Below are positions 1-11,255 of a stretch of DNA of 64,000 bases, piece after piece. Location: the NCBI RefSeq assembly GCF_030272615.1, contig NC_081407.1, positions 436,016,230 to 436,080,229 on the forward strand. The letters are read 5' to 3'. The translations under genes were made by a program, and so were the position numbers. Below the pieces are notes generated by a model, which ran no database searches, was not told the DNA's origin, and saw only the letters and a list, made by a program, of their open reading frames with translations. Each line of letters starts with the position of its first letter. The stretch's first letter is position 1. The DNA comes from Cryptomeria japonica. Lineage: Eukaryota > Streptophyta > Pinopsida > Cupressales > Cupressaceae.

Positions 1-749
1 GAGGTACAAGCCAATTGTCAGTCGATGATCTCCTATTGTTCTTCTACATCTTTAAAAGCCCCCAATTGATAAAATGATACTTGATGAATGTTTGATGGAT
101 GAATGTTGAATTTTGTTGAAGACTTCAAAGATGTACTCTTTCATAGCAAAAAATGCTCCAATACTCCAAAAACCTATTCTTAGATTTTTAGAAGAAAACC
201 CCTTCAAACAAAGAAAGAGAGCTCTTAAGTATGAAACCCTATATCTTAATTTCATGTTTAGGATGACCTAGGATTTGAATTTCTTGCAGATATTTTGGGG
301 TTAAGCATTATTATATCATAGGATTGTGCTCTTGAAATTTTGGGAAAAAATTTGCGGACCATGTGCATTCCCACCACGATCCAAACAACTTTTCGCCAAA
401 TTTTTGGGGTCGTTAGATATGATGATATTAGAGTGCATCCCAAAGTTACAGTTGATTTCAATATGTTTTGATATGCGAAATCAAGCCTAAATGGTCAAAA
501 TAAGACATAATCAAGGTTTATGATTAAATGATTTATTGGAGAAATAAAATGAAAAGGGGCATGCTTAGGGTAAAGGGCCCACCTTTATAATGTGAAGTGA
601 TGAGACATGACCTTAGATTTAATTAAATTATTTAATTAAATCCTTAAAAGGGAATTAGAAATGCAAGATACAAGACACACTAAGGCAGGTGCTAACCTAA
701 GTGTGAAATTATACCACCCTAGCAAGGGTGTACAGTTTATGACACAACA
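1..749 (-). mobile_element. Probable 3' LTR of a minus-strand LTR retrotransposon (left end unresolved)
   Basis: Read on the minus strand, a polypurine-like tract (G5 flanked by A-rich sequence, plus-strand 750-766) is followed at once by TGTTGTGTC, a normal LTR start. About 160 bp in, a TATA-like ATTATAAAGG (plus-strand 585-594) sits where an LTR promoter should be. ATTTAATTAA-type palindromes at 618-645 resemble the LTR at 58002-59040. The two minus-strand reading frames at 52-255 and 258-461 have no recognisable domain and fall inside the putative R/U5, so they are not called as genes. No matching second LTR is in the window, so the left boundary may lie outside it. Confidence 0.4.
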
Positions 750-1437
750 TTTAGCCCCCATTTTAGCAGTCATATGACACTACGTGCATATGCAAGATAA
801 AGTACAAAAAAGTAAACATCATTTGAAAAAAGGATATATCTATAAGTTGTCGAACGAAGCCCCGAGTAGTATCTACAGTACATAGTTAGGAACCACACCC
901 TACAAAACCACATGTTAGACCACAAAATCACCTAATGCTTACTAAGGAAGGTGATAAAATTCACAGTTAGCTATATGCCCCCCCTATTTTGACTTTCTTA
1001 TTAGTGAGGTGAAACAAAGTATCATGTTTTCCACAACAAATTGTGATAAAGATTTTGATGAAGGAAGTTCACAAGGCTTGATTGCTCATCCAATGACATT
1101 ATAGAACTAACACAGAGAGAGAGGGTGAACTCATGATTCCAAAGCCACCAACGGTGCAAGAATCAGATCTTCCTAGCTCAAGATATGATAGATTGAAGAA
1201 AAAGTACAGAAATTAGGGTTTTAACTTAAAAACATAAAGTCAAAACGTGCATAACACGTAAATATGAAAGTGACACCTTCATTTGTCACTTTCTAACTTT
1301 TTGGTACTATTCATTGGAGAGGAGCCCACATACAAGCCATCATGCCTTGATGCCGACCTGAGCGACCTACGCGGATAGAGATCCTACGTCAATCTGTACT
1401 CGTCAGTCGACTGCTCGACGAGGTGAGTTGACCTTTT
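750..1437. other. Non-coding stretch between a putative PPT and Copia-1
   Basis: No supportable gene. If 1-749 is a 3' LTR of a minus-strand element, this is that element's 3' untranslated region, cut by the Copia-1 insertion at 1438. A second C7 run (about 979-985) lies on the plus strand but has no LTR-like start beside it. Confidence 0.35.
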
Positions 1438-2499
1438 TGTTGGTATTTTGTTATGGTTTTATCATTGATGTCAACACCTACTAACACTTATCAACTCTGG
1501 CACTTTGGAGAAACAGCAACATTCACCGACAAGCAAATGACTTATGCATAGTCACCAGTATCTGGTACACTGGTAGGATATAATGTTCACCGGCACTTAG
1601 AATGGCATGGAAAACACCTGGTTATGTCGAAGACATCATTTGGACACTTTTTATTGAAGATTTATTTATTGGCATCCTCGTATTTGCATATTTGTTGTTA
1701 CCAGCAAATAGGTCTAGGATATACACCGGCAGGTTTATCTTTTCCAGATCAACACGACACGCTATGGAGATGTTTGATTATTGTTGTAAATGCATCAAGC
1801 CAACATGTTGAATCATTATTGCTTCGGATATTGTTTTATTTGTAAATTGATTTTATTGTAATATCCTTTAGAGTCGACCTACTTAAATTGGTCTTAGGTT
1901 ATGATATAAATGTAAGATCTTATTTGTAAGATCAAATATGGGATGCAAAAAAGAATTGTGTGAAGGTATATGCGAGATTAAGCAGAGCTATACATGTAGA
2001 CATCATTTGAAGGTTGAATGAGGTTTTTGTGAAGACAAATAGAACTACACCGGTACTGAATCTAGTATAGAAAGATGCTAATTTGAGCAGTACATTCATA
2101 TTGGATTTAACCATCCAATTGTAGTCAGTGTGACTCCCATTTTGTGTTTGAACAGTGAGCTCTAGGTGCTTGGCCTTTCTGCATGTGTAGACCCCATTTG
2201 TATACACTTACTATCTATAGTTTTATCATCTGATTGTGGGTAAGGTTTCCCATCGTGGTTTTTCTCCTTACAGGGTTTCCATATACAAATACTAGTGTTA
2301 TGTGTTGTGGATGACTTTGTCTTTCTATTTCATGCATTAATCCTTATCGGTATTGCAATTAACTGATAAAATTGTCTACCGGCATAAATGACTGGTTTAC
2401 TGGTATTAAGCATTAAATTGGCTATGTTGTTTTTGGTTTGAATTTATTTGACAACTGATTCACCCCCCCCCCCCTCTCAGTTGTCTCCGAGATCTAACA
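1438..2499 (+). repeat. Copia-1 5' LTR
   Basis: 1,062 bp beginning TGTTGG and ending CTAACA, directly before the PBS. The start is nearly repeated at 7077. Near the end is TTCACC(C)n TCTCAGT, a motif also found at the ends of the NA LTRs and the solo LTR at 52570-55157. ATATAAATG at 1904-1912 is a possible TATA box. Reading frames in 1602-2207 are LTR shadows. Confidence 0.92.
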
Positions 2500-2501
2500 A
2501 T

Positions 2502-2513
2502 TGGTATCAGAGC
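2502..2513 (+). other. Copia-1 primer-binding site (initiator tRNA-Met type)
   Basis: TGGTATCAGAGC, two bases after the LTR end. This is the standard plant copia PBS complementary to initiator tRNA-Met. Confidence 0.93.
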
Positions 2514-2557
2514 TTAGTTCTCTTTTTTGTAGAAGTTTAACAGCTTGAGTAGATCCA

Positions 2558-3476
2558 ATGTCTACTAACTATTTCAGGAAGGAAAGTCCTAAACTTGATG
2601 GAACCAACTATGGGATATGGAAGATCAGAATTGAGACACATTTGAATTGCATTGAAAAGGACATCTAGGATGTTACAAAGAATGGCTATACAACTCCTAC
2701 AACCAGTCAGCCTAATCCACCAAACTTGGCTAAAGATGAGGAAAATGATTGCAAAGCAAGAGAAGCACTTTTGAGCGCATTAACAAATCAACAAATCATG
2801 AGATTATCAAATAGATCAACTGCTAAATCTATTTGGGATCATTTGGAAACACTGAATGAAGGAGATTGCATAGTCAAAATTGCGAAACTTGAAAGCTTCT
2901 AGGTCAGGTATGAAAATATGAAAATGGAAGAAGATCAAAGGATTTCTGCTTTTATGAAAAGAGAATGAATTTTTTGGGGGTATTAAATGTTGTGGAGGAA
3001 CCTTAAGTGAAGATGAAATTATTTCAAAAGTTTTAAGAGGATTCCCATCGGCATACAAAATGAAAGTTACTGCTATAAATGAGTTAAGAACAATGCCTAA
3101 TACATCAGTAACTAGGGATACATTGATCAGAAAACTTTCAGCTTTTGAAATTGAGGAATTTGGTCATGTTGCTACTATAAAGATAAATTTAGCTTTTAAG
3201 GCATCAACATCATCTGCACCATCATTTGACAAGTCTAATTGGAAAGCCTTTTATGCAAGAGAACTTGAAGAAAGTAGGAAAGAAAATGAAGAACTTGAAG
3301 CACTATTTGCAAGAAAAATGCCTAAAGGTCCAGTTCGAAGTAAGTATGAAGGTAAAGCACCCTTTAAATGCTTTAATTGTAATAAGATTAGTCATATGGA
3401 TTCTAGATGCCTTGATAGACATGCTAGACTAAGAGAAGAATCTAGGAGAACATACAAGACTAAACCTCAATATTAG
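2558..3476 (+). pseudogene. Copia-1 gag (broken)
   Basis: Capsid/nucleocapsid precursor of a copia element. The ATG at 2558 begins an MSTNYFRKE-type N terminus followed by the copia gag signature LDGTNYGIWKIRIE. A CCHC zinc knuckle (CFNCNKISHMDSRC) lies at about 3366-3409. The gene is disabled by stops near 2668 (in IW position of a DIWDV-like motif) and 2900, a frameshift near 2965, and a stop at 3474. The downstream half (3060-3476) is in the frame shared with protease and integrase, which shows that gag and pol were one reading frame, as in most plant copias. Confidence 0.88.
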
Positions 3477-3530
3477 AGATATAGATTTAAGAAGAACAAA
3501 GACAAATCTTGTTATCTTGCTGATGAAGGA

Positions 3531-3902
3531 GTGACTAATGATTCTGATGAGGATCCGGCAGACAATGGATGGGTTTTTGTTGCTATAATAGAAGATCAAC
3601 CGGCACCTACTGTTCAATCGGTAGAGCAGGCCCTACTAGCTAAAGTTGAAGTTAAGGATGAATGGATCATTGATTCAGGATGCTCACATCATATGACTGG
3701 TGATAAAAGAAAATTCTTGAACTTTCAGGAATATAATGGAGGTTTAGTAAGATTTGGAGATGATAAAGCTTGTTTGATCAAAGGTAAAGGTACAATATCT
3801 CTTGATGGTAAGCACAATACCAACAATGTTTACCATGTGGAAGGTTTAAAGCATAATCTTTTGAGTGTTGATCAATTAATTGAGAAAGGATTTCAGTTTT
3901 AA
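3531..3902 (+). pseudogene. Copia-1 protease domain
   Basis: Aspartic protease that matures the Gag-Pol polyprotein. The catalytic motif is WIIDSGCSHHMTGD (about 3660-3705), with the DSG triad intact. The downstream segment through LKHNLLSVDQL is the typical copia protease C terminus. A stop at 3900-3902 separates it from the integrase part, in the same frame. Confidence 0.9.
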
Positions 3903-3926
3903 TTCAAAAATGGAAAATACAAAATC

Positions 3927-4811
3927 ATGAATAGAACTGGATTGGAAATTGCAACCGGTAATCAAACTAGAGGTAACATCTTTCATTTGAATAACAGTGA
4001 AAAGACATGCTTGATTGCACATATTGATGAAAGTTGGCTATGCCATAAGAAACTCTGTCATGTAAATTTTGATTGCATGGTAAAAATCAGTACTACAAAG
4101 GTAGTTAGAGATTTACCTAACATTGTCAAACCTCACAATACAGTATGTAAGGAATGTCAATTTGGAAAACAAGTTAGAGCTACTTTTAAAAGTATTCTAG
4201 AAAAATTAAATAATGCTCTTGACTTAATTCATACTGATTTATGTGGTCCAGCTACAACTAAAAGTTTGCAAGGTGATAGATATTTCATGTTAATCATTGA
4301 TGACTACTCTAGAATGTGTTGGGTTACTTTTCTCAGAGAAAAATCAGAAGCACTTGGAAAGTTCAAACTATTCAAAGCAATGGTAAAGAATGAAACCGGT
4401 AAGAAAATCAAATGTCTGAGATCAGATCAAGGAGAATAATTTACATCTAAGGAATTTAATGCATTCTGTGAAGTGAATGGAATCAGAAGGCAGCTATCAG
4501 CACCCCAGACACCACAGCAGAATGGAGTTGTAGAGAGGAAAAACAAAACTATCTTGGATGCAGCTAAAAGTATGTTATCAGAAGAAAATCTACCACATGT
4601 GTATTAGAGAGAGGCAGTAAGTACAATGGTCTATACATTCAACAAAGTTCACATCAAAGGTGAAACTGGTAAGACCCCTCATGAACTATGGTTTGGTATA
4701 ACTCCTACTCTTAAATATTTCAGAATATTTGGAAGTAAATGCTATATTAGAAGAGATGATTATATTGGCAAATTTGATCCTAGAAGTGATGAAGGAATAT
4801 TTCTTGGTTAA
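3927..4811 (+). pseudogene. Copia-1 GAG-pre-integrase and integrase
   Basis: Inserts the cDNA into the host chromosome. Visible in order: the pre-integrase zinc region (LCHKKLCHVNF, with C-X2-C in VCKECQFGK), the first catalytic Asp in HTDLCGP, the second in the RSDQGE/FTSKEF region, and the catalytic Glu in QQNGVVERKN. Then comes the YTFNKVHIKGETGKTPHELWFG segment common to copia integrases. Stops at about 4437 (Gln/Glu to stop in SDQGE*FTS), 4606 (Trp to stop) and 4809 inactivate it. 4812-5114 is the variable linker to RT, also with stops. Confidence 0.91.
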
Positions 4812-5114
4812 TCATCTAAGAGTAAGGCATATAGATGTTTTAACAAAAGATTGTAGAAAATTGTTGAGAGTACAAATGTGAAGATTGATGAACAATTCAA
4901 AGGAACTTCAAGGTATATAGACTCTGAACCGGCAACAAAGATTCTAACAAATGAACCTACATTGAACCCACCGATATAGAATGAAGATCCAGTTACACCG
5001 ATATTATCTGAAAATTCCACTGTAACTGAGGAACGGCAGCAAACAAAGACACCCCGGTATGTAAGACTGAATCACTCTAAAGATCAGATAATTGGAAACA
5101 AGTATAAAGGAGCT

Positions 5115-6189
5115 ATGACAAGAGGAAGACTAGCAAATGAAGAGGTATGTCTTATTTCTCAAATTGAACCATCATCAGTTAATGAGGCATGTGAAGATAA
5201 ACACTGGATTAAAGCTATGGAAGAAGAATTAGAGCAAATTGAGAAGAACAACACTTGGATATTAATTCCCCGGCCTAAAGACAAAAATGTGATTGGAACA
5301 AAGTGGGTATTCAAAAACAAACTTAATGAAGATGGTAAAGTAATCAAAAATAAAGCAAGACTAGTGTGTAAGGGATATTCTCAGAAAGAAGGAATTGATT
5401 ATAATGAAACCTTTGCACCAGTAGCTAGAATTGATGCAATCAGATTATTCTTGGCTTTTGCAGCACACAAAAACTAAAAAGTATATCAAATGGATATTAA
5501 ATGTGCATTTCTGAATGGAGATCTTGAAGAAAAAGTTTACATTGAACAACCTGATGGATTTTCTTTGACAGATAACAAAGATATGGTTTGCAGGTTAAGG
5601 AAAGCTTTGTATGGGTTGAAGCAAGCTCTAAGAGCTTGGTATGAAAGAATGGATAAGTATCTTTTGAAGATTGGTTTTTCTAAAGGTAATGCTGACAGTA
5701 ACTTATATTATAAAGTGACAAATAATGACATCTTGATTATAGAAGTTTTTGTTGATGATATAATCTTTGGAGGAGAAGATGGATTATGTAGACTTTTCTA
5801 TTGAAATGCAACAAGAGTTTGAAATGTCTATGATTGGAGAAATAAAATTCTTTTTAGGATTGCATATTTCACACACTGATAAAGGTATATTCTTGAGTCA
5901 ATCCAAGTACTTGAAGGAGTTATTAAATAAATTTGGGATGGAGAACTCTAAACCGGTAAGCACACCTATGACTACAAATGATAAATTATCACTAAGGGAT
6001 CAATCTACGCCTGTTAATCCGACTAGGTACAAATCTATGATAGAAGGTTTACTGTATTTGACACAAACAAGACCTGATATCATGAATGCAGTATGTATTG
6101 TTTCAATATTTCAAAGTAATCCTAGAGAAAATTATGAATCAGCAGTAAAAAGGATTTTTTGGTACTTGCAAGGCACTACAAATCTTTGA
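5115..6189 (+). pseudogene. Copia-1 reverse transcriptase
   Basis: Copies element RNA into cDNA. Diagnostic blocks are [86 protein letters not shown] and the catalytic box FVDD (usual copia form YVDD, so Tyr to Phe) near 5748-5759. A stop at 5475 and a frameshift near 5770-5780 split it; the later part (IKFFLGLHI, ARPDIMNAV-like TRPDIMNAV) continues in another frame. Confidence 0.93.
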
Positions 6190-6699
6190 CTATGGTATAC
6201 TAGAGATGAAAACTTTTAATTATGTGCATACACAGATGCAAATTGGGTAGGAGATGTGGATGATAGAAAAAGCACAACCGGTGGAGCATTTTTTCTTGGA
6301 AGCAGATTAATTTCTTGGTTGAGTAAGAAACAAAGTTGTATATCTTTATCAATAGAAAAATCAGAATATGTTGCAGTAGCAACTAACTGTACACAGGAAC
6401 TATGGCTTAAGCAAATGTTGAAGGATATAAAGGTAAAATACAAGGAACCTATTACTATCTATTGTGATAACACTGCAGTAATTGATATATCTAAGAATTT
6501 GGTATTACATTCTAAAACCAAACATGTTTCTATCAAACTGTATTTTCTAAGGGAAAATGTTAAAGAAAAAGAAATTAAAATGGTTTATGTGAATACTAAA
6601 GAGCAAATTGCAGATATTTTCACCAAACCTCTGTCTAAAGAGACTTTTGAATATCTCAGAGACTCGCTTGGGGTCATATCCCCACTGGTAGAAACTTAG
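6190..6699 (+). pseudogene. Copia-1 RNase H
   Basis: Degrades the RNA strand of the RNA-DNA hybrid. Signature AYTDANWVGDVDDRKSTTG near 6231-6285, then SRLISWLSKKQ, SEYVAVA, IYCDNTAVI, KHVSIKLYFLRE and a C-terminal EQIADIFTKPLS. Acidic residues of the active site (D in YTDA, E in SEY, D in CDNTA) are present. The domain is continuous from 6256 to the natural stop at 6697-6699; stops occur just upstream near 6187 and 6220. Confidence 0.93.
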
Positions 6700-7076
6700 A
6701 TAGTTGATGATAGTCATCAATCGACAAAATTAACAGAGAAATCTTTTACTTCGGCTTTGATGGGAAGCTACTTCTCAAGGGGAGTAGTTGGTATAGTGAA
6801 TTGGTTGGTATTTTGTATCTGAAAAATGGTTTTCATACTACTTTTGCATTTGATGTCAAAGGGGCAAAGATTGGTATGTAAAAACACAAGGAAAACACAG
6901 GTTACTTCGAGGGGGAGAGAATGTTATTTTGGAGAGAATGATTACTCTCTATCTGTATTTTGACTTCTAGTTATAATCCCTTTTGTGAGATTGTTGGTTT
7001 TTGGTATTTGGCATTTCTGTTTTGGCACTTGATAGTTTTTCCATCTTGTGTTGCCATCAATGCCAAAGGAGGAGAT
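6700..7076 (+). other. Copia-1 3' untranslated region and polypurine tract
   Basis: No gene. The plus-strand primer (PPT) AAAGGAGGAGA at 7065-7075 directly precedes the 3' LTR. The lead-in TTGCCATCAATGCCAAAGG is almost identical to the reverse-strand PPT region of the NA elements (12111-12135), linking the two families. Confidence 0.85.
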
Positions 7077-7462
7077 TGCTAGTATTTTTGTATGGTTTTG
7101 TCATTGATGTCAACACCTACTAACACTTATCAACTCTGGCACTTTGGAGAATCAGCAATATTCACCGGCAAGCAAATGACTTATGCACAGTCACTGGTAT
7201 CTGGTACACTGGCAGGATATAATGTTCACCAGCACTTAGAATGGCATGGAAAACACCTGGTTATGTTGAAGACATCATTTGGACACTTTTTCTTGAATAT
7301 TTGTTTATTGGCATATTCGTATTTGCATATTTGTTATTACCAACAAATAGGTCCAAGATATACACCGACAACTTTATCTTTTCCAGATCAGCATGGCATG
7401 CTATGGAGATGTTTTATTATTGTTGTAAATGCATCAAGCCGACATGTTGAATCAGTTATTGC
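7077..7462 (+). repeat. Copia-1 3' LTR, first part
   Basis: Matches 1438-1822 with scattered substitutions; ends abruptly at TTATTGC where Gypsy-A LTR sequence starts. The second part is at 29996-30140. Confidence 0.92.
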
Positions 7463-8315
7463 ATCATAAACACAGGATCACTCACCAAGTGGGCCCCCTT
7501 GGATGAGTGATATCAAACTTCCAGCAAAATACTTTTAACAGATCATAACAACATATTCTTTATTCATTTCTTCCTGAAAATGATTACATATTCTAAAAGA
7601 GAAAATTCAGAATGCTTGTCAAAACTCTACTCAATTCCTTTCCATCTTGTCTAACTCTAAGAAATAAGGAAGAGCTTGTTATAAAGAAAAGATCAACTAC
7701 AATGGACAAATCAAATTATGCCCAAAAGAAGAGGTAGATTATTGTCAGATGAAGGAGATAACTGAGAGCTTGGTTGCAGGAACCATGGATCTTGAAATCG
7801 AACCACAGTCTTTGCACGCCAAAGTGATATTTTGCGAATTCAATATTCACTAGAGGTAAACTCCCATGGTGAAGTACAACTGCTTCGATTATTCCATACA
7901 TTGCACTTGCTCGAATCCCCTTCAGTTTGACCTCTAGCTATCTAAACGTGATTCTCCAGTGCTTAGGCACGAAAGAAAATCATCCACCGCAACATCAATT
8001 ATTATCTGCACTAAAACAAAAATAACATACAAGGACATGCATATGTATCTTACTCAATTAATATATTCATTAACTCACATATGACATTATCCTAAATAAT
8101 CCCCATATCACAGGGACAAATCATTTGGTTGCAGGAATAAATTGGCATGGCTGCAGGAATTAACCGACAAAGTTCAAACATGATTTCATAAGTTCAGATT
8201 TAAAACATGGATTACATACAGTCAATTCACAATACTTTACTATCACAATGCAACCCAAAAGATGTCAAAAACCTAAGAGTCATGATAAAATACATGTCAA
8301 AGCATCAACTTATCA
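7463..8315 (-). repeat. Gypsy-A 3' LTR (truncated at its outer end)
   Basis: Direct repeat of 29165-29995. It starts TGATAAGTTG on the minus strand after the PPT. The outer 412 bp present in the 5' LTR (28753-29164) are missing at the Copia-1 junction. It has a short duplication around a TGCAGGAAT word (about 8125-8160) that the 5' LTR lacks. Confidence 0.92.
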
Positions 8316-8334
8316 TGCCCCCCAACTTTAAGGG
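8316..8334 (-). other. Gypsy-A polypurine tract
   Basis: Minus-strand CCCTTAAAGTTGGGGGGCA, immediately followed by the TGATAAG start of the 3' LTR; it primes plus-strand DNA synthesis. Confidence 0.88.
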
Positions 8335-8501
8335 TTTGTTACTCCTGCAGCAAAAAGAAAATTTATGTTTTTTGCTGAAACTCTGAAATCACCAATAGTG
8401 TTCTATCTGGTTCCCTTGGAAGGAAAATTCCAATAAAATCCTTTCATTTTCTTCAACCTGGACCATCTAGTTGTTTCTTCTACAACTGCATCATAATTAT
8501 G

Positions 8502-10685
8502 TTATGTTGGTTGGCATGCCAAAAGTGGCCACATAAGGATCAGAGGCTGAAAGATCAATGGCAACCAGTTGTTGGCTTTCTCCCTACCTAGCTGTATGTA
8601 TCTGGAGGCTCTTTGTATGGCTACATGAAAATTCTGTAATGAGTAAGGTTCTCCCAGTTTTAAATGATCTGGTAGATTATTCCAGCATTGAGTTAACCCT
8701 TCTAGTGTGGTTGTCATGTGGGTCTAAACCAAATGATCATACGCTTGATAGACTTCCTCTCTCATTGAAAGTACTATCTTACTAACATCATCTCTTATTA
8801 GCAACTCTTGCCAATCATAATATAGAACCCTGGGTGCTTCTAATTCCCTTCTCAATGGTAATGGACAGTCAAGCTCAAATTTTTCAAACTCCCTGGCTTG
8901 TGGTCCTATGATCATCTCATTTTGGATCCATGACATTAAAGCTCCGAGATGGATATCCCTAATATACAATAAAGGATTTCATTCTCTGTCTTGGGGTACA
9001 ACATAGTTATGTAAATATAATTCACATAACAAATTCCTTACAGCATGTGGAAAGGTTTGATAAGCATGATAGAATTCCTCAGGTGTTTCCAAGGATGAAT
9101 TAAGGTCACTAACAATGCAGTTTAGTCTGAAATTTAGATACCGCTCTTTCAAATGTACTGCATAAACTCTTGGGGGTGCCCTACACTACATCATCTCAAG
9201 AACCATACCATAAATGACTTCTACCTTAGCTTCTAATTCCTAAATTCTATTATCTTTCTTTTCAATCTCTTTTTGCTTCTTATTAATTATCCTCTGCAAC
9301 CTATCCTTCTCTATTTCCCATTGCCTAAAAAATGTTAAAGCAATTGATAAACTACTTAGGGATGAAGGAGGTCTAATAGGTCCTACCTTAGACTGTGGAA
9401 TTTCTTCAATAAACTCCTCATTCTGAGTTGACATATCTCCCACATTTTCTTCAGGTTGTTGTATAACATCATCAACAATCTCTTCACATTGCAATGCCAC
9501 AGAAGCAAGATTTGCTAGCTTATCCATTAAAACTTCTTCTTGAATTTCTTCTTGGATTTCTTCTTCTGCAGGGTTTTCTTGAATTTCCTCTTCCACAGGG
9601 TTTTCTTGCATTTCTTTCTCTGCAGCATCTTCTTCTTCTGAAGTTTCTACTACAATAACCTCTACTGGATTACTCACAGGTTGAGTCTTTTGTGTCCTCC
9701 TTGTTCTCCTTACATACACTTTTGAAACGGCTTCAGGAGTTTTTGTTTTTGTTCGACGCCTCTTGGCTACAAGAGGAATCTGCGTTTCCTATGGCCAGAT
9801 AACAAATTCTTTATCTGATTCATCCTTTTCCAATTATTTTCCTTCCCTTTGCAAAATAGGTGAATCTCTTTGAAGAGAAGTAGACGGTTGTTCTTTGATT
9901 GACTCTGCTTCAATATTTTCTTCCATAATAATTGTGGCTCCTTTAGCAACCAGCAAACCCTCATCTTCACCAGAAGGATCTTCTACAACAATCTCTTCTT
10001 GAGCCGGCGAATTATTTGCAATAGGGGCATCATCAACCCTAAATTGTAGAAAATCCTCAAATACACCCCATTCTATTTGTGAAACATCTCTTAGGGACTG
10101 TTGTACAAGAAACTTAACCAGTCCATGATGGCTAACAGAGTCATTTCCATACTTTCAATTCTCCTTAGCACTTATAGAAATGAGATGGTATAAGAAATTA
10201 GGGACATTAACTCGCCGGCCATGACGCAGATGACTAAGTAACTTAAAATGAGGTGAATGCAAATTTGAATACCGCCCTTCACATGTAATAGATTTCATAA
10301 CATAGAAAGCTACCTGAGATCAATGTGCTGGTAAAGAAACCCTTCTAGTCCCTTGTCTATCCACCATTAAGGGTTTGTCAGTGAGAACTATGAACTCTGC
10401 TCTGGCACTCTTTGCGTCTTTTGATTCTAGAAAGAGTTCTCCTTCCTGCAGCAACCCTGTGACCTCTACAATTCACTGCTCCGTAGCAATTACCCTCAAC
10501 CCTTTAATTGTAGCTTCTCCTTTATCAAAGGAATGCATAAATTCCGCAGCTATTTCATCGTTGTAATCCCTGATTTTCAAGAAATAATCCAACCAGTCGT
10601 GGTTTCGGAAATAATGCTCACAGACAACATCCTGTAGCAACCCTTCATGGACCGTTGGCTCATGGCAAATTAGATCACCACCCAT
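8502..10685 (-). pseudogene. Gypsy-A env-position accessory ORF (unknown function)
   Basis: A broken minus-strand frame lies between pol and the PPT, where Athila elements carry an env-like ORF. The N-terminal part (10685 down) starts MGGDLICHEPTVHEG. A middle part contains HGRRVNVPNFLYHLISIS, a helical segment like those in plant retrotransposon accessory proteins. A long Glu-rich low-complexity part with KRRRTKTKTPE-type basic stretches follows (about 9720-9240), and the C-terminal part runs from 9239 to 8502. Several stops interrupt it. I see no clear signal peptide or transmembrane segment, so 'env' describes only the position. It may be a nuclear or nucleic-acid-binding protein (acidic/basic low complexity); this is a guess. 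Confidence 0.6.
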
Positions 10686-10689
10686 CTTT

Positions 10690-11142
10690 TACTCTGATAC
10701 TTCCGCAGCTTCACCAAAATGTTTGACAGTTTCTCAAAAAATGAAAATCTATATATCTTAATTTTGGTGGCAAACCTTATTATTCACTTGCGTGAAATAA
10801 TAATCATCATAAGTAATGTCAGTTAGGAAATCAATTTGGGGTATCAAAAAATTGATAATAAATCTTATTGGAAAAAGGACCCTGAAGTACCCCCCCCCAA
10901 TTTAACCTAGCACGTGTCCACACAGGCTAATGAGATTTCAGGTTTGGAGTAGATTTAAACAGGAGAAAATCATAATGAACTAATAAATGCATAATTAAAA
11001 TAAAGTACAATATACACATACCTGCAATTGGGCAAACATGATGGCAAAATGAAATGAAGTGACATGTAAGAAACTGGAATGGAATGTAGTGGATGGAACT
11101 TTATGTACGGAGAACAATATTCCAATGGAAATATTTTATTAT
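10690..11142 (-). other. Gypsy-A spacer between pol and accessory ORF
   Basis: No gene. It contains a minus-strand G-run (plus-strand C10 near 10890-10899) preceded by AAATT, resembling the true PPT at 8316-8334. It may be an internal PPT-like tract or chance. Confidence 0.4.
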
Positions 11143-11255
11143 GATATGTTAAATAAGTTCACTGCAGAAGCTGCAGGAACATCACCTTTATCAATATGCT
11201 CCAATGCAACAGGAAGCTCATGAATTGATACCGAATCATTGGTAGTTACTACAGG
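11143..11255 (-). pseudogene. Gypsy-A pol, C-terminal tail (beyond NA-A insertion)
   Basis: Reading on the minus strand across NA-A, the integrase tail at 17906 (ending ...KVPATNGKVPA) continues here as VVTTNDSVSIHELPVALEH and ends at a stop near 11143 after VNLFNIS. This shows that NA-A landed in the last codons of pol. Confidence 0.7.

Noticed and set aside
1602-2207. Small frames in the Copia-1 5' LTR and 7092-7469
   Set aside because: They repeat only because the LTR repeats; no domain or codon signal.
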